Of a stretch of 13,891 bases of DNA, positions 1 through 6,828 are shown piece by piece. The number at the start of each line of letters is the position of its first letter. Within the stretch, counting starts at the first letter, position 1. A model generated the notes under the pieces. That model worked only from the letters and a program-made list of their open reading frames with translations. It was not told where the DNA came from and searched no databases. Position numbers and translations under genes: made by a program. This DNA is from Peptococcaceae bacterium UBA3937 (lineage in GTDB: Bacteria > Bacillota > Peptococcia > DRI-13 > DTU073), in NCBI GenBank assembly GCA_002385735.1, contig DGEB01000049.1, positions 1 through 13,891 of the forward strand, in the 5' to 3' direction.

Positions 1-26
1 TGCTCTGCCGACTGAGCTAATGGCTC
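1..26 (-). tRNA. tRNA, 5' part only (probably tRNA-Lys), cut by window edge
   Basis: Read on the minus strand, the first 26 bases are the acceptor 5' strand (GAGCCAT), TA, and a D arm with stem GCTC/GAGC. This is the usual start of a Bacillota tRNA-Lys. The anticodon lies outside the window, so the amino acid identity rests only on similarity of the 5' half. A strong promoter lies about 28 bases upstream. The rest of the gene continues past the left edge. Confidence 0.8.
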
Positions 27-53
27 ATTTGGGGTTTTGTCCCACAAGTATAT

Positions 54-83
54 ATATTAACACGAGATTTTAGTTTCTGTCAA
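54..83 (-). promoter_or_regulatory. Promoter for the tRNA (sigma-A type)
   Basis: On the minus strand there is a perfect -35 TTGACA (78-83), an 18-base spacer and -10 TAATAT (54-59). A start site about seven bases further would give a leader of roughly 20 bases before the tRNA at position 26. It lies just downstream of the dnaB stop, so the tRNA is probably transcribed independently of the helicase operon. Confidence 0.75.
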
Positions 84-119
84 CCAAAACCCGCCGGCAA
101 GATTTCCCAGTTTCCTTTA

Positions 120-1451
120 TCAATGATGCCGGTCCAGGTTCACAAACTTCGTAAATTCTTTCAAAAAGCCTAATTCGACGATGCCGGTAGGCCCATTACG
201 ATGCTTGGCGATAATAATTTCCGCAATGCCGGGCTTTTCGGTATCGGGGAAATAATACTCCTCCCGGTAAATAAACATGACCAAATCCGCATCCTGCTCT
301 AAGGCACCGGACTCCCGCAGGTGGCTTAGGGCCGGCCGTTTGTCCTGGGTTTGCTCTACCGCCCGCGACAGCTGGGAAAGAGCCAGCACCGGCACATTCA
401 GTTCACGGGCCAACGCTTTTAAGGCGCGGGAGATTTCGGAGATTTCCTGTTGACGGTTTTCAAAGCGCCGCCCCAACTGCATCAGTTGCAGGTAGTCAAT
501 AATAATCAGACCCAGCCCTTTTTCCGCCTTAAGTCGGCGGGCTTTCGCCCGTAATTCCAGCACGGAAATCGCCGGAGTGTCGTCAATATACAGTTCCGCC
601 TGGGACAGGGGCTGCGCCACTTTGATCAACCGCACCCACTCCTCGTCCTGCAGGCGTCCCGTCCGCAATTTATGCTGATCAATCATCGCCTCGGAGCTCA
701 TCATCCTTTGCACCAACTGCTCTTTGGACATTTCCAGGCTGAAAATGGCCACCGGTTTTTTCGCTTTCAGGGCGGCATTTTGGGCGACATTCAGGCCAAA
801 AGAGGTTTTCCCCATGGCCGGGCGAGCGGCGAGAATAATCAGATCGGAAGGCTGCCAACCGGAAGTCATGTTATCCAAATCGGTAAAAAAGGAAGGCACT
901 CCGGTAATATTCCCTTTATTACCGGCCAGGTATTCAATTTTTTCCAAGGTATCGCCCAAAACCTCTTTCAGCGGCACTAAGCCGGTAAATTTCCGCTCTT
1001 CAGCAATTTCCAAAATCATGCGCTCCGCGCTGTCCAACAGATCATGGGTTTCCTCCTGGTCCTCGTAACAACGATTGGCGATATTGGTGGTCACCCGAAT
1101 CAGTTGGCGCAAAATGGACTTTTCCGCTACGATCTCTGCATAATGGCGGACATTCGCCGCTGTCGGAACAATATTGGCGATTTCAGCCACATAGCCAACC
1201 CCGCCCACCTTTTCCACCTCATTTAAGCGGTGGAGCTCTTCCGTGAGGGTAACCATATCAACCGGCTCTCCACGGCTTTCCAGGCCAACAATGGCCCCAA
1301 AAAGCAACTGATGGGCTTCCTTGTAAAAATCCTCAGCCTTTAACAATTCCAAAGCAACATAGACGGCTTCCTTGTCAATTAACATGGAGCCCAAAACCGC
1401 TTGTTCCGCTTCCAGATTATAAGGAGGCAATTTTTCCAACAACATGCTCAT
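120..1451 (-). CDS. dnaB: Replicative DNA helicase DnaB (called DnaC in B. subtilis)
   Basis: Hexameric 5'-3' helicase that unwinds DNA at the replication fork and recruits primase. The 443-residue length is typical. Residues 1-110 form the N-terminal primase-interaction domain (LPPYNLEAEQAVLG near the start). A linker follows, then the RecA-like ATPase domain from about 180. Walker A is ARPAMGKT at 209-216, Walker B LIIIDYLQLM at 315-324, and a conserved KHRNGPTG segment lies at 416-423. No intein or frameshift is seen. The start is ambiguous between two in-frame ATGs six bases apart: a GAGG Shine-Dalgarno lies 4 bases before the first and 10 before the second. It is the last gene of the MazG-like/yybS/gdpP/rplI/dnaB unit, 84 bases after rplI. 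Confidence 0.97.
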   Translation of the reverse strand: MSMLLEKLPPYNLEAEQAVLGSMLIDKEAVYVALELLKAEDFYKEAHQLLFGAIVGLESRGEPVDMVTLTEELHRLNEVEKVGGVGYVAEIANIVPTAANVRHYAEIVAEKSILRQLIRVTTNIANRCYEDQEETHDLLDSAERMILEIAEERKFTGLVPLKEVLGDTLEKIEYLAGNKGNITGVPSFFTDLDNMTSGWQPSDLIILAARPAMGKTSFGLNVAQNAALKAKKPVAIFSLEMSKEQLVQRMMSSEAMIDQHKLRTGRLQDEEWVRLIKVAQPLSQAELYIDDTPAISVLELRAKARRLKAEKGLGLIIIDYLQLMQLGRRFENRQQEISEISRALKALARELNVPVLALSQLSRAVEQTQDKRPALSHLRESGALEQDADLVMFIYREEYYFPDTEKPGIAEIIIAKHRNGPTGIVELGFLKEFTKFVNLDRHH

Positions 1452-1507
1452 TCATCCTCACTCGCATATTTGTACGCGCCTTTGCGTGCTATTCGCCTGT
1501 TCCCTCT

Positions 1508-1535
1508 TCCCCGGGAATCTTTCGCCGCCCGGAGA
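1508..1535 (-). other. Intercistronic stem-loop between rplI and dnaB
   Basis: Immediately after the rplI stop the minus strand can form an 8-bp stem TCTCCGGG/CCCGGGGA (one G-U pair) with a 12-base loop. No T-run follows, so it is not a standard intrinsic terminator. It could protect the upstream message end or modulate dnaB expression relative to rplI; this is inference only. Confidence 0.35.
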
Positions 1536-1982
1536 CTATTCCGCCACCAGCTGTACCTGCACTTTGGCCGTTACTTTGGGGTGCAACTTAATGGCCACGT
1601 CATAAGTCCCCAAATTCTTAATGGTCCCGCTTAACTCAATTTTCCGTTTATCAATCACCAGTCCGGTTTCTTTTTCCAGGGCATCGCCAATATCCCGGTT
1701 ACTGATGGCGCCGAACAGCTTGCCTCCTTCCCCGGCTTTCACCGGGAGCGTTAAAACGATGCCTTCCATTTTTTTCGCCAGCCGGCGCGCCTCCTCGTAT
1801 TCTTGTTCTTTCTTTTTTTGCTGGATTTCCTGTTTACTGACCAGATCCTTTAAATTGCCGGGCGACGCTTCCAGCGCCAAACCCTTCGGCAAAAGGTAAT
1901 TGCGAGCATAGCCGTCCGCCACGTTCACAACATCCCCTTTTTTCCCGGTGCCTTTCACATCAGCTTTTAAAATCACCTTCAT
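1536..1982 (-). CDS. rplI: 50S ribosomal protein L9
   Basis: Structural protein of the large ribosomal subunit that binds 23S rRNA near the L1 stalk base and helps maintain reading frame. At 148 residues it is full length. The N-terminal globular domain carries the family signature ([19 protein letters not shown], then [14 protein letters not shown]). A long charged connecting helix follows (about 42-75), then the C-terminal domain ([12 protein letters not shown] onward). Its ATG overlaps the gdpP stop by four bases (ATGA), which indicates translational coupling. The same gdpP-rplI-dnaB order is common in Bacillota. Confidence 0.97.
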   Translation of the reverse strand: MKVILKADVKGTGKKGDVVNVADGYARNYLLPKGLALEASPGNLKDLVSKQEIQQKKKEQEYEEARRLAKKMEGIVLTLPVKAGEGGKLFGAISNRDIGDALEKETGLVIDKRKIELSGTIKNLGTYDVAIKLHPKVTAKVQVQLVAE

Positions 1983-3805
1983 GGAGTATCCTCCCCCTTC
2001 TCAAAAACTTCTTCCAACGCATTCAGAAGCTGCTCTTCCACTTCTTCCACTGTTCCCGGCACTTGCGCCGCCGCCACGGTCAAATGTCCTCCGCCGCCCA
2101 GCCCCTCCATAATCACCTGCACATTAAATTTACCGTTGGAACGGGCGCTAATCGCCACTACTCCTTCTCCGGTGGGCCACAGGACAAAAGAACCGTTCAC
2201 CCCATTAATATTCAACATCGCATCTGCGGCTTTTGCCGCCAAAAGCTGCGCCTCCTCGGACCGTTCCGTACCGGCGCTAAGCGCAATCTCCCCATAGACA
2301 ATGCGCGCCTTGCTGATTACTTCCGCCCGTTGGACGACCGACCGCAAATCGTCCTTCTGCAACTTCCGCACCGCGGCCGGATCCGCTCCCAGCTTACGCA
2401 AATACGAAGCGGCCGCAAAGGTCCTGGCTCCCGTCTGGAAAAGAAAATTCTTCGTATCCATGGTCATCCCGGCAAGCAGGGCGGACGCCTCCTCCGCGCC
2501 TAATTTCACCGGCTCTCCTATATATTGTAACAACTCCGCCACCAGCTCACAAGAAGAAGAAGCATAGGATTCGAGGTAGACTAAATCCGCCCGTTCAATA
2601 AATTCTTCGCCGCGCCGGTGATGGTCAATCACCGCGATGCTTTCCATCCGCTCCAGGAGGCCTGCTTCGGGCAAAAGCGACGGTTTATGGGTGTCCACCA
2701 CGATGAGCATCGTCTTGTCCTGCAATTTTCGCCAGCCCTCGCCCGCCGGCAAAAGAGCTTTTTCGGTCCCACAGGGGAACAACTCCAGCAGGCGTTCCGC
2801 CGCGGGATTGCGGACATCCTTGACAATCCACCCCTGCCGCCCCAGGTCCCGCACTGCTTTGAAAAGCGCCAAACAGGCCCCCATACTGTCGAAATCCGCC
2901 ATGGTATGGCCCATCAGCATGACCTGGGATGACCGGAGAATCATTTCCTTTAATGTTTCGGCCATCAAGCGGGTTTTTACTTTGGTGCGTTTTTCCTGGG
3001 ACAAGGATTTGCCCCCAAAAAAGCGGACCTGTTCCGGGGATTTGAGGACAACCTGATCCCCGCCCCGTTCCTGCGCCAGTTCCAGCGCCGCCTGGGCCAG
3101 CCTGCCCAGTTCCCCGAGCTGGCCCTGTCCGGCCAGGCCAATCCCCATGCTTAAGGTAAGCGGAATAGTGTTGCCTTCTTTAATCGCCCTGATTTTATCC
3201 AAAATGCTAAACTGTTCCCTTTCCGCTCTTTGCAGTTGTCCCTGGGTCAAAAGCAGCAAATAACGGCTTTCCCCGAGGGGATAGAGAAAACCGTGCAAAT
3301 TTTCCACCCATTCGGCCAGAGTCCTTTCCAGCGCCCCGATGACATAAGGCCGCTGCTCTTCTTCCACGGTCTTAAAAACTTCGGCCCGGTTATCCAACTG
3401 GGCAAGAAGCAAGACCGGCCGGTCTGCTTTCTCCCCGGCCAGGGCCCGGATGTCTTCGGTTAAGTCCTGGCAAAGGTAGAGCATGGCCTCCTCTTTTTGC
3501 CAGCGGATTTCCTGCGCGACCACGTTCAATAACCGTTCCCGCCAGGGATAAAGGCCCGGCTTGGCCCAGTATTCCGGAAAACTGGCCCCAAACTGGTCCC
3601 CGCTTTCCGCTTTCGTACCGGTCAGCGTGATAAACAACTGGTCCAACCAGAGGATTTTTCCTTCCCTGCTTACCAAACAAACCCCCAAAGGAAGGTCGTG
3701 CAAAGAGATTTGGTGCTTTGCGCCCTTTTCCTTTTCCCGTAATAACAAAAAAACCACATAGGCCAAAAAGATAATAATCAGGTACAACAGCCAGTAATCC
3801 GGCAT
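1979..3805 (-). CDS. gdpP: Cyclic-di-AMP phosphodiesterase GdpP (YybT family)
   Basis: Membrane-bound enzyme that hydrolyses c-di-AMP to pApA and so controls osmotic and cell-wall homeostasis. In order from MPDYWLLY (608 residues): one membrane helix at about 5-22, a PAS-like domain (about 35-118), a degenerate GGDEF-type domain ending near RGGDQ (247-251), the DHH phosphoesterase domain and the DHHA1 domain. Metal-binding and catalytic motifs are present: H300 and D304/D306 in [13 protein letters not shown]371-T-H373, D394-H-H396, D450, and GGGH at 571-574. The ATG at 3805 is preferred because the reading frame further upstream is low-complexity and has no Shine-Dalgarno. An in-frame TTG seven codons earlier, preceded by AAAGGG, is an alternative. 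The B. subtilis protein has about 659 residues and two N-terminal helices, so this copy is short at the N-terminus. Confidence 0.94.
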   Translation of the reverse strand: MPDYWLLYLIIIFLAYVVFLLLREKEKGAKHQISLHDLPLGVCLVSREGKILWLDQLFITLTGTKAESGDQFGASFPEYWAKPGLYPWRERLLNVVAQEIRWQKEEAMLYLCQDLTEDIRALAGEKADRPVLLLAQLDNRAEVFKTVEEEQRPYVIGALERTLAEWVENLHGFLYPLGESRYLLLLTQGQLQRAEREQFSILDKIRAIKEGNTIPLTLSMGIGLAGQGQLGELGRLAQAALELAQERGGDQVVLKSPEQVRFFGGKSLSQEKRTKVKTRLMAETLKEMILRSSQVMLMGHTMADFDSMGACLALFKAVRDLGRQGWIVKDVRNPAAERLLELFPCGTEKALLPAGEGWRKLQDKTMLIVVDTHKPSLLPEAGLLERMESIAVIDHHRRGEEFIERADLVYLESYASSSCELVAELLQYIGEPVKLGAEEASALLAGMTMDTKNFLFQTGARTFAAASYLRKLGADPAAVRKLQKDDLRSVVQRAEVISKARIVYGEIALSAGTERSEEAQLLAAKAADAMLNINGVNGSFVLWPTGEGVVAISARSNGKFNVQVIMEGLGGGGHLTVAAAQVPGTVEEVEEQLLNALEEVFEKGEDTP

Positions 3806-3939
3806 GCCGCCACCACCCTGCCCTCTCAACCGTATCCCTTTCCCACTCCACCCTGTCTCTTTTATTATGTGCATTAGAACGATGTCCATTAGGGGGCCGG
3901 GGAAAAAGCCGGGGCAAGGAAAAGTGGGCGAAGGAGCGC

Positions 3940-4911
3940 CTATGCCCTGGCCAGTTTCCGGTAATTAAATAACAAATCCAAAAGGCCGAGAAGAACGAGC
4001 AAAACTACCAATAAAATACCGGTAAAAAGCAGGCACAGAAGCACCACGACCCACCGCATATTACTGGAACTGATGTATTTCTTGAGAAAAAAGGAGGCTA
4101 CGGCACAGCCTAAAACAAAAAACACCAGGGCATAAAGCAGCATAATGTTTTGCCCCACGACTAAGGCCCAGGCGACTTCATAGTAATCCCCCCATAAATA
4201 AGCCGCATAACCAAAAATAAAACCCCAAATAACCCACCAGGGAAGCTGCCATTGGGATAAGGGGGACACGACGGGAACCTGCATTTCCAGGCTTTGGAGT
4301 GCGGAACGAGCGAAGAAATAATTAGCTGCGGCGACAATCGTCCCCCAAATCAGGCTCAAGGCGGGGAAAAGCCGGATAATGGTCTGCACCGCGATTTGCA
4401 ACTGCTGGCGAAAAGTCTCCTCGGTAAAGCCGGGGTAGTTCTTGTTAAAAAGCCCTTCGGAACGGTATTTCTCAATCATGGGTTCAACATTCGCCTGCAG
4501 TTGTTGGCTGATATAATCAAGGGTGATTCCCCGTTGGAACACCAAAAAAAGAATGAGGCCAAGAAAGGCGGCCATTGTAACGCCCACCCCCAATAACAAG
4601 GCGGTCCGCGGCCGATAATCCTTCCGAAAAGCCAGCCCATACGCCCAAGACACCCCGCCCAGGGGCAGCAGCAAAATAAGGGCTTGCACCGGACCGGCAA
4701 GCACCAGCAAAATGGCAAAAATAAAAACGAAGGTGTAAAGACCAAAAGCAAAACCATGTCGCACCAGCAGAACGATTAAAGGGACCGCCCAGAACAGTTG
4801 AATCAACATCATGAAAGAGGGAATAAAAAGCCCCACGAGCCCCAGTAAAACCACGAAAAGCAAGGTAAAGAAACCGTCTTTGAGGGCCGGAGTCTCGAAG
4901 AATTTTGCCAC
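3940..4911 (-). CDS. yybS: YybS-family membrane protein (DUF2232)
   Basis: A 323-residue, very hydrophobic protein with about eight predicted membrane segments. These include a pair in the first 60 residues, others around 65-125, and a C-terminal group ending in a leucine-rich helix close to the stop. Size, topology and position directly upstream of gdpP match the DUF2232/YybS family. Its molecular role is not known to me; a transport-like or cell-envelope function has been guessed for the family. The start ATG (MAKFFETPALKDGF) lies seven bases after the MazG-like stop, so the two are cotranscribed. A gap of 134 bases without a clear terminator separates it from gdpP. Confidence 0.85.
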   Translation of the reverse strand: MAKFFETPALKDGFFTLLFVVLLGLVGLFIPSFMMLIQLFWAVPLIVLLVRHGFAFGLYTFVFIFAILLVLAGPVQALILLLPLGGVSWAYGLAFRKDYRPRTALLLGVGVTMAAFLGLILFLVFQRGITLDYISQQLQANVEPMIEKYRSEGLFNKNYPGFTEETFRQQLQIAVQTIIRLFPALSLIWGTIVAAANYFFARSALQSLEMQVPVVSPLSQWQLPWWVIWGFIFGYAAYLWGDYYEVAWALVVGQNIMLLYALVFFVLGCAVASFFLKKYISSSNMRWVVVLLCLLFTGILLVVLLVLLGLLDLLFNYRKLARA

Positions 4912-4918
4912 TTTTCCT

Positions 4919-5236
4919 TCACCTCTTTAGTTCCAGGTAGTTTTTCAAAGTGGTCAGGTCCCGGGCGCTTCCCCAATCCGGAAAAGCCTCCGACTCTTTT
5001 TCTAACATGGCTTGTACCGTCTGATAGGCCTCCTGATCCAAATGGCCGTAGTTTAAGCCCAACCGCTTGCCTAACAAGTAACAGGCAAGATTCATCTTGG
5101 CGGCGGCCTGTAAAAACTTTTCGCCGTCACCTTGGTAAAGCCCCTGGTAAATTTCGGCCAGGGAAACGGCCAGTTCCGTCTTTAACGCTTCCAGTGCCTT
5201 AAGGTTTCCTGCAAAATTGATTTGAGGCTCTGCCAT
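4919..5236 (-). CDS. MazG-like family small protein
   Basis: A 105-residue, helical, soluble protein starting MAEPQINFAGNLKALEALK. Composition and the segment with CYLLGKRLGLNYGHLD resemble the short MazG-like family encoded beside yybS/gdpP in clostridia. Those proteins are distant relatives of all-alpha NTP pyrophosphohydrolases. No full set of EExxE metal ligands is evident, so enzymatic activity is doubtful. The reading frame extends 13 codons further upstream (ATG at 5275), but that ATG has no Shine-Dalgarno. The ATG at 5236 follows a G-rich tract (GGGGGG) at suitable spacing and gives the family-like N-terminus. It is the first gene of the unit leading to dnaB. Confidence 0.75.
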   Translation of the reverse strand: MAEPQINFAGNLKALEALKTELAVSLAEIYQGLYQGDGEKFLQAAAKMNLACYLLGKRLGLNYGHLDQEAYQTVQAMLEKESEAFPDWGSARDLTTLKNYLELKR

Positions 5237-5284
5237 CACCACGCCCCCCACTCTCCCCAGTTTTTTCATGGTCATTTAGCTTTT

Positions 5285-5300
5285 ATAAGCCAACGCTTAT
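5285..5300. repeat. Short perfect hairpin beside the rpsR terminator
   Basis: ATAAGC and GCTTAT form a 6-bp perfect inverted repeat around a four-base loop (CAAC on the plus strand), one base away from the larger terminator hairpin. It lies in the leader of the MazG-like gene. It may be a second terminator element or a small RNA fold at the 5' end of the next message. Confidence 0.4.
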
Positions 5301-5301
5301 T

Positions 5302-5331
5302 ATTAAAGGGAGCTTCTTTGCTCCCTTTAAT
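5302..5331 (-). terminator. Intrinsic terminator of the rpsF-ssb-rpsR operon
   Basis: A perfect 12-bp stem ATTAAAGGGAGC/GCTCCCTTTAAT with a six-base loop lies 62 bases beyond the rpsR stop. The stem ends in TTTAAT on both strands, so the hairpin is symmetric; on the minus strand the 3' arm supplies a short U-rich end. It separates the ribosomal protein operon from the MazG-like/dnaB unit. Confidence 0.75.
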
Positions 5332-5393
5332 GCTTAATCATCATGAAACTGAATGAAACTGTTTAATTTTGCTTCCATTAATGGCGTCTTGGT

Positions 5394-5624
5394 TTAGTCT
5401 GCTGTAAATGGCAGCAAGGCAAGAATTCTGGCCCGTTTAATCGCACCCGTTAATTGCCGTTGGTGTTTCGCACAATTCCCGGAGATCCGCCGGGGTAAAA
5501 TCTTCCCCCGCTCGGTTACAAATTTACGAAGACGCCCAACTTCCTTATAATCAATATCTTCAATCTTATCCACACAAAAAACACAAACCTTTTTGCGTGG
5601 ACGATGCATTCGTTCACGTTTCAA
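5394..5624 (-). CDS. rpsR: 30S ribosomal protein S18 (TTG start)
   Basis: Small-subunit protein that pairs with S6 on 16S rRNA. The chosen start is TTG at 5624: it lies seven bases after a perfect AAGGAGGG and gives the family N-terminus (M)[16 protein letters not shown], 76 residues. The frame remains open to an ATG at 5648 that overlaps the ssb stop (TAATG), but this adds eight residues atypical of S18 and the Shine-Dalgarno would then lie inside the gene. A CxxC pair (CVFC) plus a later Cys and His (GNCAKH) suggest the zinc-binding C+ form. The core [12 protein letters not shown] and the [12 protein letters not shown] segment are standard. Confidence 0.95.
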   Translation of the reverse strand: MKRERMHRPRKKVCVFCVDKIEDIDYKEVGRLRKFVTERGKILPRRISGNCAKHQRQLTGAIKRARILALLPFTAD

Positions 5625-5631
5625 TGGACTA

Positions 5632-5639
5632 CCCTCCTT
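5632..5639 (-). promoter_or_regulatory. Shine-Dalgarno that sets the rpsR start
   Basis: AAGGAGGG on the minus strand, complementary to the 16S 3' end and seven bases before TTG at 5624. It decides in favour of the TTG over the upstream ATG that overlaps ssb. Confidence 0.8.
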
Positions 5640-5647
5640 AGTTTGCA

Positions 5648-6058
5648 TTAAAAAGGAATTTCCTCATCGTTAATGTCTACTTCATTCCCAATGGAACTAA
5701 AATCTTGCGCGGCGCTTTCACCGCTGTCTTTTTTGTCCAAAAAGCGGACGTTTTCCGCGATAACTTCCGTTACCCAGCGGCGCTGACCGTCTTTTCCATC
5801 GTAAGTTCTGATTTGCAACCGGCCGTCCACCGCTACCAATCTCCCTTTGCCAAGATAATTAGCACAGTTTTCCGCCTGCTTTTGCCAGACCACAATGGGG
5901 ATAAAATCCGCTTCCCTTTCTCCCTGCGGATTTGGTCGTGACCGATCTACCGCCAAAGTAAAGGACGCCACCGCTACTCCGTTCGGCGTATAGCGCAGTT
6001 CCGGATCTTTCGTTAATCTGCCAATCAAAACAATTCGATTCAGCAATCCTTTCACCAC
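5648..6058 (-). CDS. ssb: Single-stranded DNA-binding protein
   Basis: Binds single-stranded DNA during replication, repair and recombination. The OB fold covers about residues 5-108 ([18 protein letters not shown], then [13 protein letters not shown] and [11 protein letters not shown]). A short linker and the acidic protein-interaction tip DINDEEIPF follow. At 136 residues the linker is short compared with the glycine-rich B. subtilis SSB. The start is uncertain. GTG at 6058 gives the longest protein but has little Shine-Dalgarno. TTG at 6046 would give [11 protein letters not shown], the usual SSB N-terminus, with GGTGG about eight bases upstream. It sits between rpsF and rpsR, the conserved arrangement, and its stop overlaps the frame of rpsR. 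Confidence 0.96.
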   Translation of the reverse strand: MVKGLLNRIVLIGRLTKDPELRYTPNGVAVASFTLAVDRSRPNPQGEREADFIPIVVWQKQAENCANYLGKGRLVAVDGRLQIRTYDGKDGQRRWVTEVIAENVRFLDKKDSGESAAQDFSSIGNEVDINDEEIPF

Positions 6059-6061
6059 CCT

Positions 6062-6125
6062 AGAACATCAATCCATGCTTCAACCCTTTTCCACGCTGTA
6101 ATGCTGTAACTGTCCCGGATGTTCT
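6062..6125. repeat. 8-bp inverted repeat spanning the rpsF-ssb gap
   Basis: AGAACATC (6062-6069) and GATGTTCT (6118-6125) are exact inverted copies 48 bases apart, enclosing most of the rpsF-ssb spacer. A tandem GCTGTAA pair sits inside. It could form a long-range hairpin in the message. No known motif is recognised. Confidence 0.3.
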
Positions 6126-6142
6126 GTCGCAACCGATTGCTC

Positions 6143-6430
6143 CTAATCCTCCTTGCGCACAATCAAAAAGCGCAGGACTTCTTCCGTAATCTTTAAAACA
6201 CGGTCTAATTCTTTGGCTGTCGCAGGAGTACCCTTAAATTCAACCAAATAATAATAACCTTCATGCCGATCCTTGATTTCGTAGGCGAGATGCTTTTTCC
6301 CCCAATTGTCTTGCTTGACCACTTCTCCCCCGTTGTTATTAATCAAATTGGTTACTTTCTCCACGGTTGCGCCAAGCTTTTCTTCATCTAGCTCTGGACT
6401 CAGAATAAAGACCATTTCATAATTGCGCAT
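6143..6430 (-). CDS. rpsF: 30S ribosomal protein S6
   Basis: Small-subunit protein that heterodimerises with S18. From ATG at 6430 it has 95 residues, the usual length, starting MRNYEMVFILSPELDEEK. Family segments include INNNGGEVVKQDNWGKKHLAYEIK and the C-terminal VLRFLIVRKED. The frame is open to an ATG at 6469, but that one lies in the leader hairpin region. The chosen ATG follows a perfect GGAGGTG with eight-base spacing. First gene of the rpsF-ssb-rpsR operon. Confidence 0.96.
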   Translation of the reverse strand: MRNYEMVFILSPELDEEKLGATVEKVTNLINNNGGEVVKQDNWGKKHLAYEIKDRHEGYYYLVEFKGTPATAKELDRVLKITEEVLRFLIVRKED

Positions 6431-6462
6431 TAACCATTCACCTCCTCCCCCCGGACTAAACG

Positions 6463-6483
6463 GCTCCACCGTTTCGATGGAGC
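6463..6483 (-). promoter_or_regulatory. Leader hairpin of rpsF mRNA, possible S6:S18 autoregulatory element
   Basis: Between promoter and rpsF the minus strand forms a 9-bp stem GCTCCATCG/CGGTGGAGC (one U-G pair) with an AAA loop, followed by CCG and a G-rich Shine-Dalgarno. Many bacteria have a leader structure upstream of rpsF bound by the S6:S18 complex with a conserved CCG. The position and a CCG next to the stem fit that idea, but I could not match the full motif. Confidence 0.4.
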
Positions 6484-6502
6484 AGGGATGTTACACCCGG
6501 TA

Positions 6503-6531
6503 ATTATATCATATGGGGATTGAACAGGCAA
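6503..6531 (-). promoter_or_regulatory. Promoter of the rpsF-ssb-rpsR operon
   Basis: On the minus strand: -35 TTGCCT (6526-6531), a 17-base spacer, and a perfect -10 TATAAT (6503-6508). Expected start near 6496, giving a leader of about 65 bases that contains the hairpin at 6463-6483. Confidence 0.8.
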
Positions 6532-6551
6532 GCCGGAAATTTTAAGCCTTT

Positions 6552-6583
6552 AGCCGGTCGGCGCGAATCTGGAGACGCCGGCT
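6552..6583 (-). terminator. Candidate stem-loop at the end of the DUF951 gene
   Basis: AGCCGG (6552-6557) and CCGGCT (6578-6583) are inverted repeats 20 bases apart that overlap the DUF951 stop codon. The minus-strand 3' flank (TAAAGGCTTAAAATTT) is not a good U-run, so termination is uncertain. Its place between the gene and the rpsF promoter is where one would expect a terminator. Confidence 0.35.
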
Positions 6584-6776
6584 AGGGTTGCTCCGCCTGC
6601 TTGATGACCTTTTTGACGGCTTTTTCAAAGGAAGGCCGGTCCAGCCAGACCTGCCGCAAGCACTTTAAACACTTAATCCGGAAATCCATGCCGGTGCGCA
6701 TTACTTCCCACTCGTCATTCCCACAGGGGTGTTTTTTGCGCATTTTGACGATATCGCCTACGTTAAATTGGACCAT
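6582..6776 (-). CDS. DUF951 small protein (YyzM-like)
   Basis: A 64-residue protein starting MVQFNVGDIVKMRKKHPCGNDEWEV. The GDIVxMKKxHPCG opening, the central FRIKCLKC with a CxxC, and the tail with WLDRPSFEKAVKKV are hallmarks of the DUF951 family, found next to rpsF or ychF in Bacillota. The paired cysteines suggest a small nucleic-acid-binding or metal-binding fold, but the function is unknown. The ATG is preceded by a GGTGAGGGGG Shine-Dalgarno. It is 52 bases downstream of the MscS-type gene and probably cotranscribed with it. Confidence 0.88.
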   Translation of the reverse strand: MVQFNVGDIVKMRKKHPCGNDEWEVMRTGMDFRIKCLKCLRQVWLDRPSFEKAVKKVIKQAEQP

Positions 6777-6828
6777 TCCCCCTCACCTTCCCCGTTACCC
6801 AGCAATCTTATGCCTGTTTCAAACTTAT

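Noticed and set aside
2063..2503. Plus-strand open frame of 146 codons opposite gdpP
   Set aside because: Antisense shadow of a conserved enzyme gene; no recognisable protein family.
3890..3939. GC-rich CCCCGG copies between yybS and gdpP as a terminator
   Set aside because: The copies are direct rather than inverted repeats and cannot form a stable terminator stem.
5343..5361. Two ATGAAACTG copies 10 bases apart downstream of rpsR
   Set aside because: A short tandem match in an AT-rich spacer with no further support; could be chance.
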